NCBI GenBank assembly: GCA_947579605.1
Contig: OX388328.1
Location: forward strand, 11,759,684 to 11,823,683
Origin: Athripsodes cinereus
Lineage: Eukaryota > Arthropoda > Insecta > Trichoptera > Leptoceridae
Length of the DNA: 64,000 bases
Direction: 5' to 3'
Under the pieces are notes generated by a model. It did not search any database, was not told where the DNA came from, and was given only the letters and a program-made list of their open reading frames with translations. This document shows, in pieces, positions 50,428-60,356 of the stretch. A program made the translations under genes and the position numbers. The first letter of the stretch is position 1. Every line of letters begins with the position of its first letter.

Positions 50428-51135
50428 TGACTTACAAGAGCTTATGCAAGCTCTTTTGAAGCGACAGCAACTATGCATAATAATTTGTTAAAAAAATAAA
50501 TAAACAGGATTGCTAGTGACTCACAAGAGCTTATGTGTTGTTCTCACTTTGGCGAATATCGCCAGGGCACCAAAATATCGCCAGCCATTTGAACCCTGTG
50601 AACAAAATGACAGCTAGTCTGAAACGATAAAAACCAGTAGAAACGATATCGTCTCGAGTTGACCACCTTCCAACTTTCTCGGCCGATTGAACGATTCGCG
50701 CATGCGCAGATATGCGCGGCGTTCGTATCTATGGTAAAAGCTTTATAACCTATAAATTTTATAATGTTACCCGCTTCGTGACAGCTGTTATCTTTTTTGT
50801 TGGTTTGTGGCGTTTGTTTCCTTAATTAAAAGGCGCCTTATAACCTCTACTATAACATTTTCGACTAAAAATAAACACTTCGCGATCTCCATCTCGACGT
50901 CCGCCATTTTGAAAACAGTGTCAAAATCAAAGCGCATCTGACAGATCGTTTCTAAATCGGTGGACTGTGTGAACAGGTGTGACGATCAATGGGCGTACGG
51001 CGAATTTTGTTTTTTCGCCTGACGTTATACGACGCCAAATGTGAACACCCCATTATTAAACCTTTTTCTTAAGCGACAGCAGCTTAACAAAATAATTTGT
51101 CGAAAATAAAACTTCTAAAGGATTTCCAGTGGATG
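50428..51135. repeat. Direct repeat, second unit interrupted
   Basis: Unit 1 (50428-50517): GACTTACAAGAGCTTATGCA, TTGAAGCGACAGCAACTATG, AATAATTTGTTAAAAAAATA. Unit 2 starts at 50518 (GACTCACAAGAGCTTATG), is broken at about 50536, and resumes near 51060 (CTTAAGCGACAGCAGCTTAA, AATAATTTGTCGAAAATAAA). Unit 1 therefore shows what unit 2 looked like before insertion. Confidence 0.7.
50536..51058. mobile_element. CpG-rich insertion with inverted ends
   Basis: The ends are roughly inverted: left TGTTCTCACTTTGGCG, right reversed TGTTCACATTTGGCG. It is far richer in GC and CpG than its surroundings (TTCGCGCATGCGCAGATATG, CTCGACGTCCGCCATTTTG). On the minus strand an ATG at 50907-50905 in good context opens MADVEMEIAKCLFLVE, then stops within about 30 codons. 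Likely a non-autonomous DNA transposon; a relic promoter/first exon is the alternative. The uninterrupted neighbour unit supports insertion. Confidence 0.6.
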
Positions 51136-51600
51136 AAATGAAATTTCTAATTAATTTGCTCGCACCATCTTTCCTCACACAAAATGTTGAAATAACCACT
51201 TTTCCCGGATATTTCAGGAGTCGAAGGACTCCTACCTCTCCTCACAGCAATCTTAGAATCACAGAAGATATGGACTTCAATGCAGTGGACATCCTCTGGT
51301 GGTATGAGCGTGTCACAAATGATTCTGTGCATCAACGCACTGAGCAAGGTCTTTTAAAGTCTTTGGAGAGACGATGGTCCTGGTTGGATCATACTTTTTG
51401 AATATCCAATAATAGCTGAGCTTTGAAGAAATGCTCTTCAACGTCGGGCAACCCTGATCCTCATCAGAAGGAGAAGAAGAAAAGGTTTTCAATTTGGTTA
51501 TGAGTGCCTCCAATTTTTTCTGAAATTTAAACAGTTCTCTTGGAATCGTCCAGCGCCCACAACAGGACACTATTATCCATGTTGAGAAACACTGCTGTAG
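51129..51600. other. Interval with unassigned reading frames
   Basis: Plus frame 51129-51401 (90 codons; FNAVDILWWYERVTNDSVHQ) overlaps minus frames 51147-51347 (IEVHIFCDSKIAVRRG) and 51313-51570. The minus wording IEVHIFCDS faintly recalls the Pao/BEL retrotransposon RNase H start, but the next residues do not fit. No assignment made. Confidence 0.25.
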
Positions 51601-52120
51601 AAGGATGATGATGGAAGTAAGGTAGCTGGTTGGCTGTTGGAAGTATGAGGTTAAGTAAAGGGACTATCGCATTGGTAGGAGATACGATGGTGTTTTATAA
51701 AAGTGAAGAAGGGTTTTTTAAGGGCGCACTGTGCTTCCGTACGTTTTAAGGGTTGGATTTAGAAACAAAATCAGAAAACTTATTTAAGAAATTATTAATA
51801 AATAGATTTATCTATTCTAACACAGAATACTGTTCAAGTGGAGAAACCAGTAGATTTACTGCAGAATATAACGAACATACATGATGTCCTCTTCAAGCTC
51901 AAAAAGAGTATTTTTAAGAAACATCAATGCATATTTTCGAAATTTTATACTGTGGTAATATAAAGGGTCTTTTATGGTCTATATTGAATTCAATACTGAT
52001 TTTTGTGTTATTTGTTGTGTTGACTGTTTGTTCCTTGCGATAAATAAATAAATAAAAATAAAATAAGTACCTACCTCATTAGCGCTGAATTGAATATGTA
52101 CAATATTTAATTTATTATAA
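51600..52120. other. Interval without supported gene
   Basis: AT-rich; an (AATA)n stretch at 52041-52065 preceded by TTCCTTGCGATAAATAAATA looks like a short LINE 3' end. Otherwise empty. Confidence 0.35.
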
Positions 52121-52121
52121 T

Positions 52122-52370
52122 CAATGACTGGGGCAGCCAGCAAAACCACTGCGAGCAAATAACATGAAAATCGTCCTCTCCATGGAGCATCCGGTAAAGA
52201 ATTGGTCCCCCACTCTTCTCTGTAAGTTTTCGAGTGTCCTGTAAAAGGCAGGTGTTCGAAAAAACTAAGACATTTTACATCTTAAATTCAGCGATGAGGT
52301 TTGCCACCCATCCTGAATGTATTCATTTTATATTGGCACGGAAAAGGCAGCTTGCATATATCGTCCCTCT
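52122..52370. mobile_element. SINE-A head-to-head pair
   Basis: A minus-strand 3' piece 52122-52182 (GGGGCAGCCAGCAAAACCAC, AAATCGTCCTCTCCATGG) is joined to a plus-strand copy 52183-52370 that starts GGAGCATCCGGTAAAGAATT and runs through GTTTTCGAGTGTCCTGTAAA and ATTCAGCGATGAGGTTTGCC. Confidence 0.7.
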
Positions 52371-52744
52371 TCTGACTAATAGTCGTATCTGCCTAAATAT
52401 AAATTGTTCAGGAGAACGTTTTTTGTGTTTTGCCGTGCATATTTTCGTCTCTCCTAGTTATATGATACAGTGTAAATATATTACATTATTTTATTTGTAC
52501 CTATTCTTATATATCTCAGAATTATTTTTGTGATGAAATTTTGAGGAGTTAGTAGATAATACAACACATTTTATTTAGAATAATTCGTAAATACGACAAC
52601 AAATCAGAAAGCTATTGCAGGATAACGGTAACAGTTGCAGGTGTGATCTTCAGTGAGAACATGCAGGGCACATATAAATACACATTGGTGATCATAACTC
52701 GATTTCGACAAAAATGTCAGATACGACAGTTAGTCAGAAGAGGG

Positions 52745-52980
52745 ACGATATGTTTATTATATGCAGCTGGTCTGCTGGCTACCCCACTTGTAGGATATGC
52801 CGTGATGGTATAGTAGTAGTGGTAGTAGTTATTTACATCCACAATTCAGCGGTGAGGCATGCCATTCATTCTGAATGTTATATATTGTTATTGACATGGA
52901 GAGGACAATCTACATGTCTATTATATGCAGTTGATCCGCTGACTACCCCACTTGTGAGATATGCCATAATGGAATAGTGA
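52745..52980 (+). mobile_element. Two SINE-A 3' halves in direct tandem
   Basis: 52745-52835 ends GATATGCCGTGATGGTATAG then TAGTAGTGGTAGTAG. 52836-52980 restarts with ATTCAGCGGTGAGGCATGCC and ends CCCCACTTGTGAGATATGCC, ATAATGGAATAG. An RTE-a fragment follows at once. Confidence 0.75.
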
Positions 52981-52994
52981 AAAATATTAAATAA

Positions 52995-53300
52995 ATAAAT
53001 TGAGATGGTTTGGTCATGTGGAACGAATGAAAGAGGAAAGAATGACAAAGAGGATATACTTATCTGAAAGAAAGGGTGTGAGGAAACGCGGGCGTCCGAG
53101 AACCACGTGGCTTGATCACGTGGATCAAATTCTCAAGGACGGCCGCGTGTTGAGTAAGAGGAACCGACGTGCGTGTATGAGGAACTGTATGAATGTGGAG
53201 GAAGCGAAGGAAGTGTGTAAAGATAGATCTGTTTGGCGTTCCGTTCTCTCTGCCTACCCCACTTGGGACACGGCGTGAGGGTATAGTATAGATAGTATAG
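52995..53300 (+). pseudogene. RTE-a LINE 3' end, well preserved
   Basis: Open for over 90 codons: LRWFGHVERMKEERMTKRIY, LSERKGVRKRGRPRTTWLDH, VDQILKDGRVLSKRNRRACM, RNCMNVEEAKEVCKDRSVWR and SVLSAYPTWDTA, stop. The 3' end CTACCCCACTTGGGACACGG then CGTGAGGGTATAGTATAG leads to (TATAG)n. It is 5'-truncated. Good reference for the SINE-A comparison. Confidence 0.85.
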
Positions 53301-53309
53301 TATAGAAAA

Positions 53310-53630
53310 ATATTATGAAAAACAAAAATTAATATCTTTCGACTCTGTCTTCAAGGGGCAATCCGTGAGGGTGGGTCGAAAAACTCTAAGCGGAAAAATG
53401 AAAAGGGTTCTACTACATGTAGATAAAATGGTATGTATATACGTTTTACTTTCACGGTAAAATGTTATTAAAAATTAATAAGCCGTTAGGGGCTTATGCT
53501 AAACAATGTTCATTACCTAGGAGAGATTTTTTGTAATCTGCATCATCTCCTTTTGTTATTATCATTTTTGCTAGAATAATAATATTTTCGTTCCTTCTTA
53601 GTTAAGCAAAATATAAAATTCATTTCATTT
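53310..53630. other. AT-rich interval, no gene seen
   Basis: Unique sequence after the RTE-a tail. Nothing supportable. Confidence 0.35.
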
Positions 53631-53635
53631 GTTCA

Positions 53636-53925
53636 TCCCACCACGACTTCTCCAAAAAGTGGGGTAGCCAGCAGACTCAAGAGTATGAAAATAACATGCA
53701 AGTGTCATGCGTAAAAAATTAAGACTTTCGGGATTTGTGTTAGTTTGAAGAAATCGCGCCTCTGCGATAAACTCGCCCTCTGTATATTGATTGTATGATT
53801 GTCTTTGTTTTAAATGTATTTTTGTGTGAATTTGCTTGTAATCAATGTACAGTAAAGAATAAATAAATAAAAAATAAAAATAAATTTGTGGCAAAACTCA
53901 TCGTTGAATTCAGGATGTAAATTAT
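53636..53925 (-). mobile_element. SINE-A copy split by a J3 LINE 3' end
   Basis: SINE-A minus: 53636-53742 (CCCACCACGACTTCTCCAAA, AAGTGGGGTAGCCAGCAGAC) and 53888-53925 (GTGGCAAAACTCATCGTTGA). Between them, plus strand 53743-53885: GAAGAAATCGCGCCTCTGCG, ATAAACTCGCCCTCTGTATA, AATCAATGTACAGTAAAGAA and (AATA)n. Confidence 0.75.
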
Positions 53926-54127
53926 AGGAAGATCCACCTCACAGCTCAATATCTTAGGAATCATTAACTTTTACTTATTCGCACATTCAAACCATAATTG
54001 TCCTAACGGGCAGGCCTGAAAGGCCGGCCGGCCAAAATGGATGTAAAATAAAAAAAAAACCTGAAGAACAAACGAAAACTTACGGAAAGAGTGAGAAATG
54101 TATTCTACATCGGTTTTTTTTATCTAT

Positions 54128-54490
54128 AACCTCACATCGTAACCCAAGTGGGGTAGGCAGGAAGGAACACCATTTTAGTTTATCTTTATTATACTTCTTA
54201 TATCGTTTATTTCACATGCACGCCAATTTCTCTTCCTCAACATGCGGCCATCCTAGAGAATTTGATCCACGTGTTCCAACCGCGTAGTTTTTAGACCTCT
54301 GCGTTTTCTCACACCCCTTCCTTCAGATTATGTACCTATACACACTCTCTTTGACATCTTTTCTTTATACATTCGATCCACATATCCAAATTATCGTAAT
54401 TTATTTACACGCATTCTATCCACGACAATTTTCTTGCATCCGCTCATTCTTTTAAAATCTTCATTCTTCACTCGATTACACAACATTTCA
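54128..54490 (-). pseudogene. RTE-a LINE C-terminal remnant
   Basis: The plus strand opens ACCTCACATCGTAACCCAAG then TGGGGTAGGCAGG (reversed 3' end). Further right, reversed codons give WLEHVDQIL-, RKRRGLK- and, on the minus frame, VKNEDFKRMSGCKKIVVDRM then RVNKLR. Frame breaks throughout. Confidence 0.65.
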
Positions 54491-54550
54491 AGTGTAGAAA
54501 AATGATTCCTTCTTTGTATTTCAATGAGAACCAATAGTGCAAAAAAAACT

Positions 54551-54775
54551 GTGGAGCACCCGCCAAAGAACTGGTCCCCCACTCTTTTCCGTAAGTTTTC
54601 GAGTATCCTACTGTGAAAGGCAGGTGTTCGATAAAAAAGACATTTTACATCTCAGCAATGAAGAGGTTTGTTGCCACCCATCCTGAACGTCTAATTTTTT
54701 TGGCACTGAGAGGACAGCTTGCATGTTTATTACATGTACGGGATTTGCCGTGATGGTAAAGTAGTGAAATAAGTT
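54551..54775 (+). mobile_element. SINE-A copy, near full length
   Basis: GTGGAGCACCCGCCAAAGAA, CTCTTTTCCGTAAGTTTTCG, GGCAGGTGTTCGATAAAAAA, GGCACTGAGAGGACAGCTTG; it skips the CTGGCTACCCC block and ends GGATTTGCCGTGATGGTAAA. A small internal 3' deletion. Confidence 0.75.
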
Positions 54776-55164
54776 GCAACAATAGCGCAAAAAATAATGA
54801 AAAGTAAAAATGATTTTTTTTTATAAAATAATGTTTTTATATATTATATTAGGTACATAATAAGTACCTACCTATATTATTTTCTTGAGTTTGTATTTTA
54901 AATTTATAAATTTAAATTCTGCGAATAAATGAAAATGTGGAGCATAATACAATAGAACGTGGAACGCCATAAAATACATTCTTAATTTAAAATTCAAATT
55001 TATAAGAACTCCCTTTTCTTCTTCATTTTCTTCTTCTCTTTCTTGTATTATGTATGTGTGTAGATGAATAAATGCAGATGTGATATTATATGAGACCGTT
55101 TTTCTTTCTAACTTAGAGATGTGTAATGTAATTTTTGTAGAGTATTTATTTTTTATTGAACGCG

Positions 55165-55615
55165 ATTGAAGAAGGACGAAAGTGGAATACATGCAGTGGA
55201 GATGAGATAGCTGAGAAAAATTCTTGGTATAACGCTGCGTGATAGAGTGGAGAATGAGCATATTAGAAGAATGAGCGGATGCAAGAAGAGTGTCGTGGAC
55301 AGAATGTGCGTGAATAAGCTACGGTGGTTTGGATACGTTGAACGAATGAACGAGGTAAGAATGACAAAGAGGATATACTTACATGTCTGAAAGAAAGGGT
55401 GTGAGGAAACGCGAGCGTTCGAGAACCACGTGGCTTGATCACGTAGATCAAATTCTCAAGGACGGCCGTGTGTTGAGTAAGAGGAACCGTCGTGCGTACA
55501 TGAGAAATTGTATGAATGTAAAGGAAGCGAAGGAAGTGTGTAAGAATAGATTTATATGGCGTTCCTTTCTGCCTACCCCACTTGTGGCACGGCGTGAGGG
55601 TATAGTATAGTATAT
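55165..55615 (+). pseudogene. RTE-a LINE C-terminal region
   Basis: LKKDESGIHAVEMR, a stop, LRKILGITLRDRVENEHIRR, MSGCKKSVVDRMCVNKLRWF and GYVERMNEV, then a frame shift into MSERKGVRKRERSRTTWLDH, VDQILKDGRVLSKRNRRAYM and VCKNRFIWRSFLPTP. It ends GTGGCACGGCGTGAGGGTAT then AGTATAGTATA. Second-longest copy in the window. Confidence 0.8.
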
Positions 55616-56110
55616 TTTTTAATTTATTTTTTCTTTACTGTACATCGATTAAAAGCAAATTTACACAAAATTTTATTAATAGTGCTGCATTGTATAGTTA
55701 TGTGTGTGTTTGATAAGTAAATGTGACTGCGTTTGAAATAATTGTTGTATTGCATCGAACTAAATATGATTTTTTGTATATGTTTAATGGCCTTGTGCCG
55801 TATATGTTATTAAATAAATAAATAAATAAATAAATAAAAATACATACCTACAAATCAAATAGGTACTATCATAAAATCAATATACAGAGGGCGAGTTTAT
55901 CGCAGAAGTGCGATTTCTTCCAACTTTTTATACACACAAAACTTTAAAGGAAGAAAAACAGAAGTTACAAAGTAGAAGAATAGGTAGGAAAATGGACTAA
56001 GAAACAGATGCCAAATTTTGAATATAAAAGTGATCCTTTAACGTTCATTTGAAAGCATGAAGAGTGGGGAGCAATCTTATTTTGAGAGGCAAAAGTTTTT
56101 TGAAAATTCA
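55616..56110. mobile_element. Cluster of LINE 3' ends (J3 and J3b)
   Basis: A reversed J3 tail at 55616-55675 (TTTCTTTACTGTACATCGAT). Plus-strand J3b 55680-55850 ending TTTAATGGCCTTGTGCCGTA and (AATA)n. Reversed J3 55868-56110 with GGCGAGTTTATCGCAGAAGT then GCGATTTCTTCCAAC. Three insertions sit side by side at A/T-rich tails. Confidence 0.6.
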
Positions 56111-56955
56111 TTGAATATTCCCGCTATGACTTCATTAGGCGGTAAGCCGTATCATAACGCATTCGACTCGTAGTCTACTGTCTATACCGCCTGATGACGT
56201 CAAACACCTATTGCTTTTTCAAATGGTGATAAAAGTTTTGAAAATAGGGACATAATAATTACCTATGTAAAAAATGCATAATCTTATTCTAATTTTTTGT
56301 ACTTACTATTTTTTGTGCTGATTTTTTTTTGTGAAAGTTCCCCATTGAAATAAATAAAAAACTATAGGTATAGAAATAAACGACGTTTTCCATCACTAAT
56401 ACAAATCATCTCACCCGTTTTCACTCATCTTGCCCCTCCCCACACCACTAACCGACTACCCATAATACAATATATACCTACATACATTTATAATATAATA
56501 TAAGAAGATATAGAAGAAATGATAGCACTATAGTAGTAGTAGTAGTAGAAGTGCGAGCCGACACTCTCTCATACTACACTTGCCCCCAGTTCAATTCCCA
56601 TCTTACCCCCTACCCCCCATCACACAAACTATACCTACTAGCTATGGAGTCAACTTGAATTGCGCAGGCTACTGCGACGGCTAGTATAGCGACCTAAAGC
56701 CGTGTTTACACTTTATTTTTATTTTTATTTTATTTATTCAATCAATCGAACACTACAGACAATACATACATATCCAACACAATAAAATATTATACAAAAA
56801 ATAAGAAGTAGGTACTCAATGCAATGTCCTATTTATAAGTGTTCAAATATTATTACGATTATATTTATCACAGCCCATAGGTATCTATTAAAATAACAAT
56901 AATAATGAAAATAAAATACACAGCACTAGTACCTAATGCTTTTTTCAATTATTTA
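56110..56955. other. Interval without supported gene
   Basis: Contains a GTAG run (56527-56550), CTAGTATAGCGACC near 56680 and AT-rich sequence. A reversed A-rich tail (TTTATTTTTATTTTATTTA) at 56715-56735 may mark another LINE end. Confidence 0.35.
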
Positions 56956-56959
56956 TTTA

Positions 56960-57780
56960 GACCATCTTCCACTTGAATTTCCTGGTAAATATAATGTTTC
57001 CCACTCTTTTTTGTGTAATTTTTCAGTGTCCTCTTGTAAAAAGCAGGCATTATTCGTAAAAAAAATCATGTTTAAGACATTATTAACATCTTCAGTTCAG
57101 TAGCTAGTGATGAGATTAAATTTGCCACTAGTTATGTGAGAAGAGAAAATTCTTCAAAGAAATTTCTCGAGAACGAGAAATTTCTCCGAGAATTTCTCCT
57201 CTGATGGAAGAGAAATTTCTCTCCATAATTTTTCTTAGTGATATTATGACCTTTCGCCCAGTACACTTCGCAGCCAAACTGATTGATCCAAAAATTTGTG
57301 GGGCTGATTAATGCCCAAATCAGAGGTTATTAACACTTTTTTCGATGTACGTACCTGCAATTTTTTTTAAACTTAAATATGGGCATGTGGGGTGTCAAAC
57401 ATCAAGATTTTTCATCAGTTATTAGCACTTTTTTCTATGTAGGTAAGTACCTAACATTTTTTTGTTTCCATAATTAATTGTAGCCATATTGGTGATAAAT
57501 TGTCTCAACATTTGTACATTGTTATTGATTGATTGAATAATGTATTTATTATTATTATACTGTTAAAGAAAAAATAAAAAAAATTCTCTACTTCGAGAAA
57601 TTTACCGAGAAATTTCTCGGTAAATTTCTCGAAAAATTATTTCTTGAGAATTCCACAACACTATTTGCCACCCATTCTGAATGTATTTAATTATTGGCGC
57701 ACGAAGAGGATGACGGGCATGTTAATTAAGAGCAGTTTACCTGTTGGCTACCCTACTTGTGGTAAATATTACGTTGGTAT
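56960..57780 (+). mobile_element. SINE-A copy split by a hAT-like element
   Basis: 56960-57128 (ATATAATGTTTCCCACTCTT, AAGCAGGCATTATTCGTAAA, GATTAAATTTGCCAC) resumes at 57664 (TTTGCCACCCATTCTGAATG, GGCGCACGAAGAGGATGACG, GGCTACCCTACTTGTGGTAA). TTTGCCAC is duplicated exactly at the join. Confidence 0.8.
57129..57663. mobile_element. hAT-like foldback element, copy 1 (535 bp)
   Basis: Exact 8-bp target duplication TTTGCCAC at 57121-57128 and 57664-57671. Ends TAGTTATGTGAGAAGAGAAA and, reversed, TAGTGTTGTGGAATTCTCAA. Subterminal GAGAAATTTCTC words recur many times and can fold back (CGAGAAATTTACCGAGAAAT). 8-bp duplications and TAGTG starts are typical of hAT elements. No transposase. Copy 2 is at 63272-63724. 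Confidence 0.8.
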
Positions 57781-57834
57781 GTCTATAATAAGTATATTTT
57801 CAACGCGGTTCATTTTCGCATGATATCTTCCATA

Positions 57835-57925
57835 AAACATTCTGCGTAAGACATTATTGACGTCTTCAATCCAACGATGTGATTTGCCTTCCACCCATCC
57901 CGAATGTATATTCTTAATACCCAGA
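57835..57925 (+). mobile_element. SINE-A middle fragment
   Basis: AAGACATTATTGACGTCTTC, AATCCAACGATGTGATTTGC, CACCCATCCCGAATGTAT; decayed. Confidence 0.5.
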
Positions 57926-58029
57926 ACATTCAAGGAGACCCACTTTCCACCCGTATACCGTAGAAATCTGGAAACTTCCATTATTGTAGCCCAAAAACAC
58001 CTTGCTGCAGAAGGCTTATTTCACATTCT

Positions 58030-58066
58030 TCCAATCGCCTGATGATGGAGTCGAGAGTCTCCAAAT
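58030..58066 (+). mobile_element. PLE core, left part, split by the hAT-like element
   Basis: CCTGATGATGGAGTCGAGAG then TCTCCAAAT: CTGATGA, stem GGAG/CTCC, then AAAT. It is interrupted at 58067 and resumes at 62190 after a duplicated CTCCAAAT. Joining the flanks gives the order seen at 9641-9700. Confidence 0.7.
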
Positions 58067-58360
58067 TAGTGATGTAACGAATATTCGCATTCGCATTCGC
58101 GAATATTCGCATATTTCAAAGTATTCGCATTCGCAAAAAAATATGCGAATGTTTTGCGAATATTATTTTAGTAATAAAGTATCTGGTCTGTTCCGTGTTG
58201 GCCACATTTGTTGTATTGTTTCCTGTGTTCGTTTGCTTGATGATGTTATTATTATTAGGAGAAATATGCATTTGTGGAGATTTAATTTATATGTTTGTTT
58301 TAAGTATTACAACTGCTATGAGTATAGGGCCCTACAATAATTTTATATTCTATTTAAGGA

Positions 58361-59323
58361 ATATTTATATCATACTACAAGGTGAACCACACTAAAGTAT
58401 TCTCTCAGAATTTTCGGGGCTTGAAGACTAAGATCGAGGAGTTTAGAGCAAACTTATTTGCAAATAGTTATGATATAATTGTTCTGACGGAAGCTTGGCT
58501 AAATTGTGGCATATTTGACAGCGAACTTTTTCAAAACGAATATACAGTTTACCGCAAGGATAGGGATTTCATGTTGAGTGGTAAAAGGGATGGAGGTGGG
58601 GTCTTAATTGCTGTGGATCGGACACTAGGATATTCATCCACTCTTGTTTGGGATGATACTGGTGAAAGTTTTTTTTACCAGTATTCGTTTTTCATCGGTA
58701 ACGCATGAAAAAATGCTCACCGCTACTGGGTGTAGTATATGTATATACCGCCTTCCACATCCTTAGATACTTAAAACATCTTTTTTTAAAGTATATCTGA
58801 ACGTTTAATCAGCTATTACGGCAAAACGGATATTTGTCTTATTGGAGATTCCAATATCCCAACAATCCAATGGAAAAAAGACCCCGATGTTGATTCAATC
58901 TTTGTTCCGTATTCTTATTCGTGTCCTGTTGCGCAGTATTTGATAGAATCTATATCTTTTCTCAATATGTTTCAGTCTAACGGAGTTTATAACAGCAATC
59001 AAGTTATCTTGGATTTAGTTCTTTCAACTATTCCGTGTTCTGTTACCAGATGTGACTCTCCACTGGTTGGTAAGGATTCACACTATCCTTCACTGTTGAT
59101 AGATTATGAGTTTGAAATTGCTGAGGATTTGTCTCAAAATATGATCCAGAAATTAATATACTTTAAGTCAAACTTTTCGGAAATAAATTTTGAACTACAA
59201 AGTGTTGATTGGGTCAGTGTTTTGGGAAACGGACCGGTGAATAAGATGATTGAATCTTTTTATGGTTATGTTTTGCCAATAATTGAGAAGCATACACCTA
59301 CATATGAAGAGGGTGTCACCTAA
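58361..59323 (+). pseudogene. LINE ORF2: APE-type endonuclease domain, frame-shifted
   Basis: VFSQNFRGLKTKIEEFRANL (metal-binding Asn), DIIVLTEAWLN (catalytic Glu), GKRDGGGVLIAVDRTLG. After a stop at 58706-58708 and a shift: CLIGDSNIPTIQW (Asp/Asn pair, about 58844-58855), then LDLVLSTIPCSVTRCDSPLV and GKDSHYPSLLIDYEF (Asp-His, about 59075). The active-site residues of a class I nicking endonuclease are all identifiable, but the reading frame is broken at least twice. The frame upstream has no ATG back to a stop at 58355-58357. Confidence 0.8.
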
Positions 59324-59329
59324 TAATTT

Positions 59330-59970
59330 TCCCAAATGGTTCTCTAATAGAATTCTGTTATTGTTTAAGAGAAGTCTAAGGCTTGGCGTAAGTTGAAGAT
59401 GAACCGTAATGATTCTGACTACAATTTATTTTTTCAACTAAGAGCTCAGTTGAAGTTGTCGCAGAATCACGATTATAGGTCTTTTATTAATAACACTGAG
59501 AAGTCACTTAAGGGCAATGTCAAGTCTTTCTTTTCATTCGTGAATTCCCTTAAATTCCCGTGGCTAGATGGAAGAAATCACTATATAGTGATAATCTCGC
59601 CACTGCACATCATCACATTTTTTCCTGTGTATATTGCCCTATTTTATTTGTTATATGAATGATGATGTGCAAGAAGAATAAAATAAATAAATAAATAAAT
59701 AAAGAATCTAGAGGCTATCCAAGGGTAATGGGTGACGGTGACCAGACTTCGAGCGATCCAGAGGGGATTGCAAACTTGTTTTCGACGTTTTTTGGTTCTG
59801 TATTTTCACTGAATAATTTGCATGATTCTAATACTAAAGAATTGGAAAATATTTTAACTAACTCATGTTTATCCATGGTTAATATCTTGAAATCTGATAT
59901 TCATAAACGTTTATTAGGTATAGATGAGACAAAAGGAGTTGGCCCTGATGGTCTAGCACCAATATATTAA
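59330..59970 (+). pseudogene. LINE ORF2: linker before the reverse transcriptase
   Basis: FPKWFSNRI, WRKLKMNRNDSDYNLFFQLR and FINNTEKSLKGNVKSFFSFV, then the nested repeat, then ESRGYPRVMGDGDQTSSDPE, GIANLFSTFFGSVFS and TKGVGPDGLAPIY. F..F..SVF and K..GPDG...Y are the conserved lead-in to the RT fingers in Jockey/CR1-type elements. Confidence 0.75.
59560..59703 (+). mobile_element. SINE-like repeat nested in the LINE
   Basis: GTGGCTAGATGGAAGAAATC ... GATGATGTGCAAGAAGAATA and (AATA)n interrupts the codons between SFFSFVNSLKFP and ESRGYPRVM. GCACATCATCAC and its mirror near the tail allow a small foldback. The twin at 44509-44640 confirms a repeat family. Confidence 0.75.
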
Positions 59971-60019
59971 AGAGATGTGTAAGTCATTTAACCAAACCAT
60001 TGTATCTGACATTTATTAG

Positions 60020-60317
60020 AACACCTTGCTGCAGGAGACAATCTAGACTATGGGACATGGAAAACCCTAAATCGACTGAGATCTGGTGTAGGAAACTGCC
60101 GCGACAATAGAGAACGATGGGGCTTCCTACAGGACGAATCCGGAGCGTGTGACTGTGGTGCAGCACAGACTATGCCACACTTGTTGGAGTGTCCATTGTG
60201 CCCTGTCACTTGCACTATGGAGGATATTTTTGACGCATCTCCACCTGCTGCGCGTTTTGCGCAGTACTGGAAATCAGTTTGATGGGTTTATTCTCTGGGT
60301 TTCGACACGATAAATAA
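60020..60317 (+). mobile_element. LINE 3' fragment nested in the LINE
   Basis: The frame 60022-60282 reads HLAAGDNLDYGTWKTLNRLR, SGVGNCRDNRERWGFLQDES, CDCGAAQTMPHLLEC and ARFAQYWKSV, stop; then TTCGACACGATAAATAAATT. This is the C-terminal zinc-knuckle tail of a different Jockey-group element. ATTAG flanks both sides (60015-60019, 60318-60322), a possible short target duplication. Its 87 codons are intact, so it is younger than its host. Confidence 0.75.
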
Positions 60318-60356
60318 ATTAGGAGTTTACAAGAAGGATGCTTTCCATGCAAATGG

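Noticed and set aside
50820..50907. First exon of a host gene starting MADVEMEIAK on the minus strand
   Set aside because: Kept only as an alternative: the frame stops quickly, no splice-linked exon is visible, and the segment has inverted ends and a neighbouring uninterrupted repeat unit.
51147..51347. Minus-strand IEVHIFCDS, like the RNase H start of Pao/BEL retrotransposons
   Set aside because: The following residues do not continue the motif and overlapping frames give no support.
54872..55261. A 129-codon minus-strand frame
   Set aside because: Low-complexity AT-rich sequence running into the antisense of an RTE-a copy; no domain.
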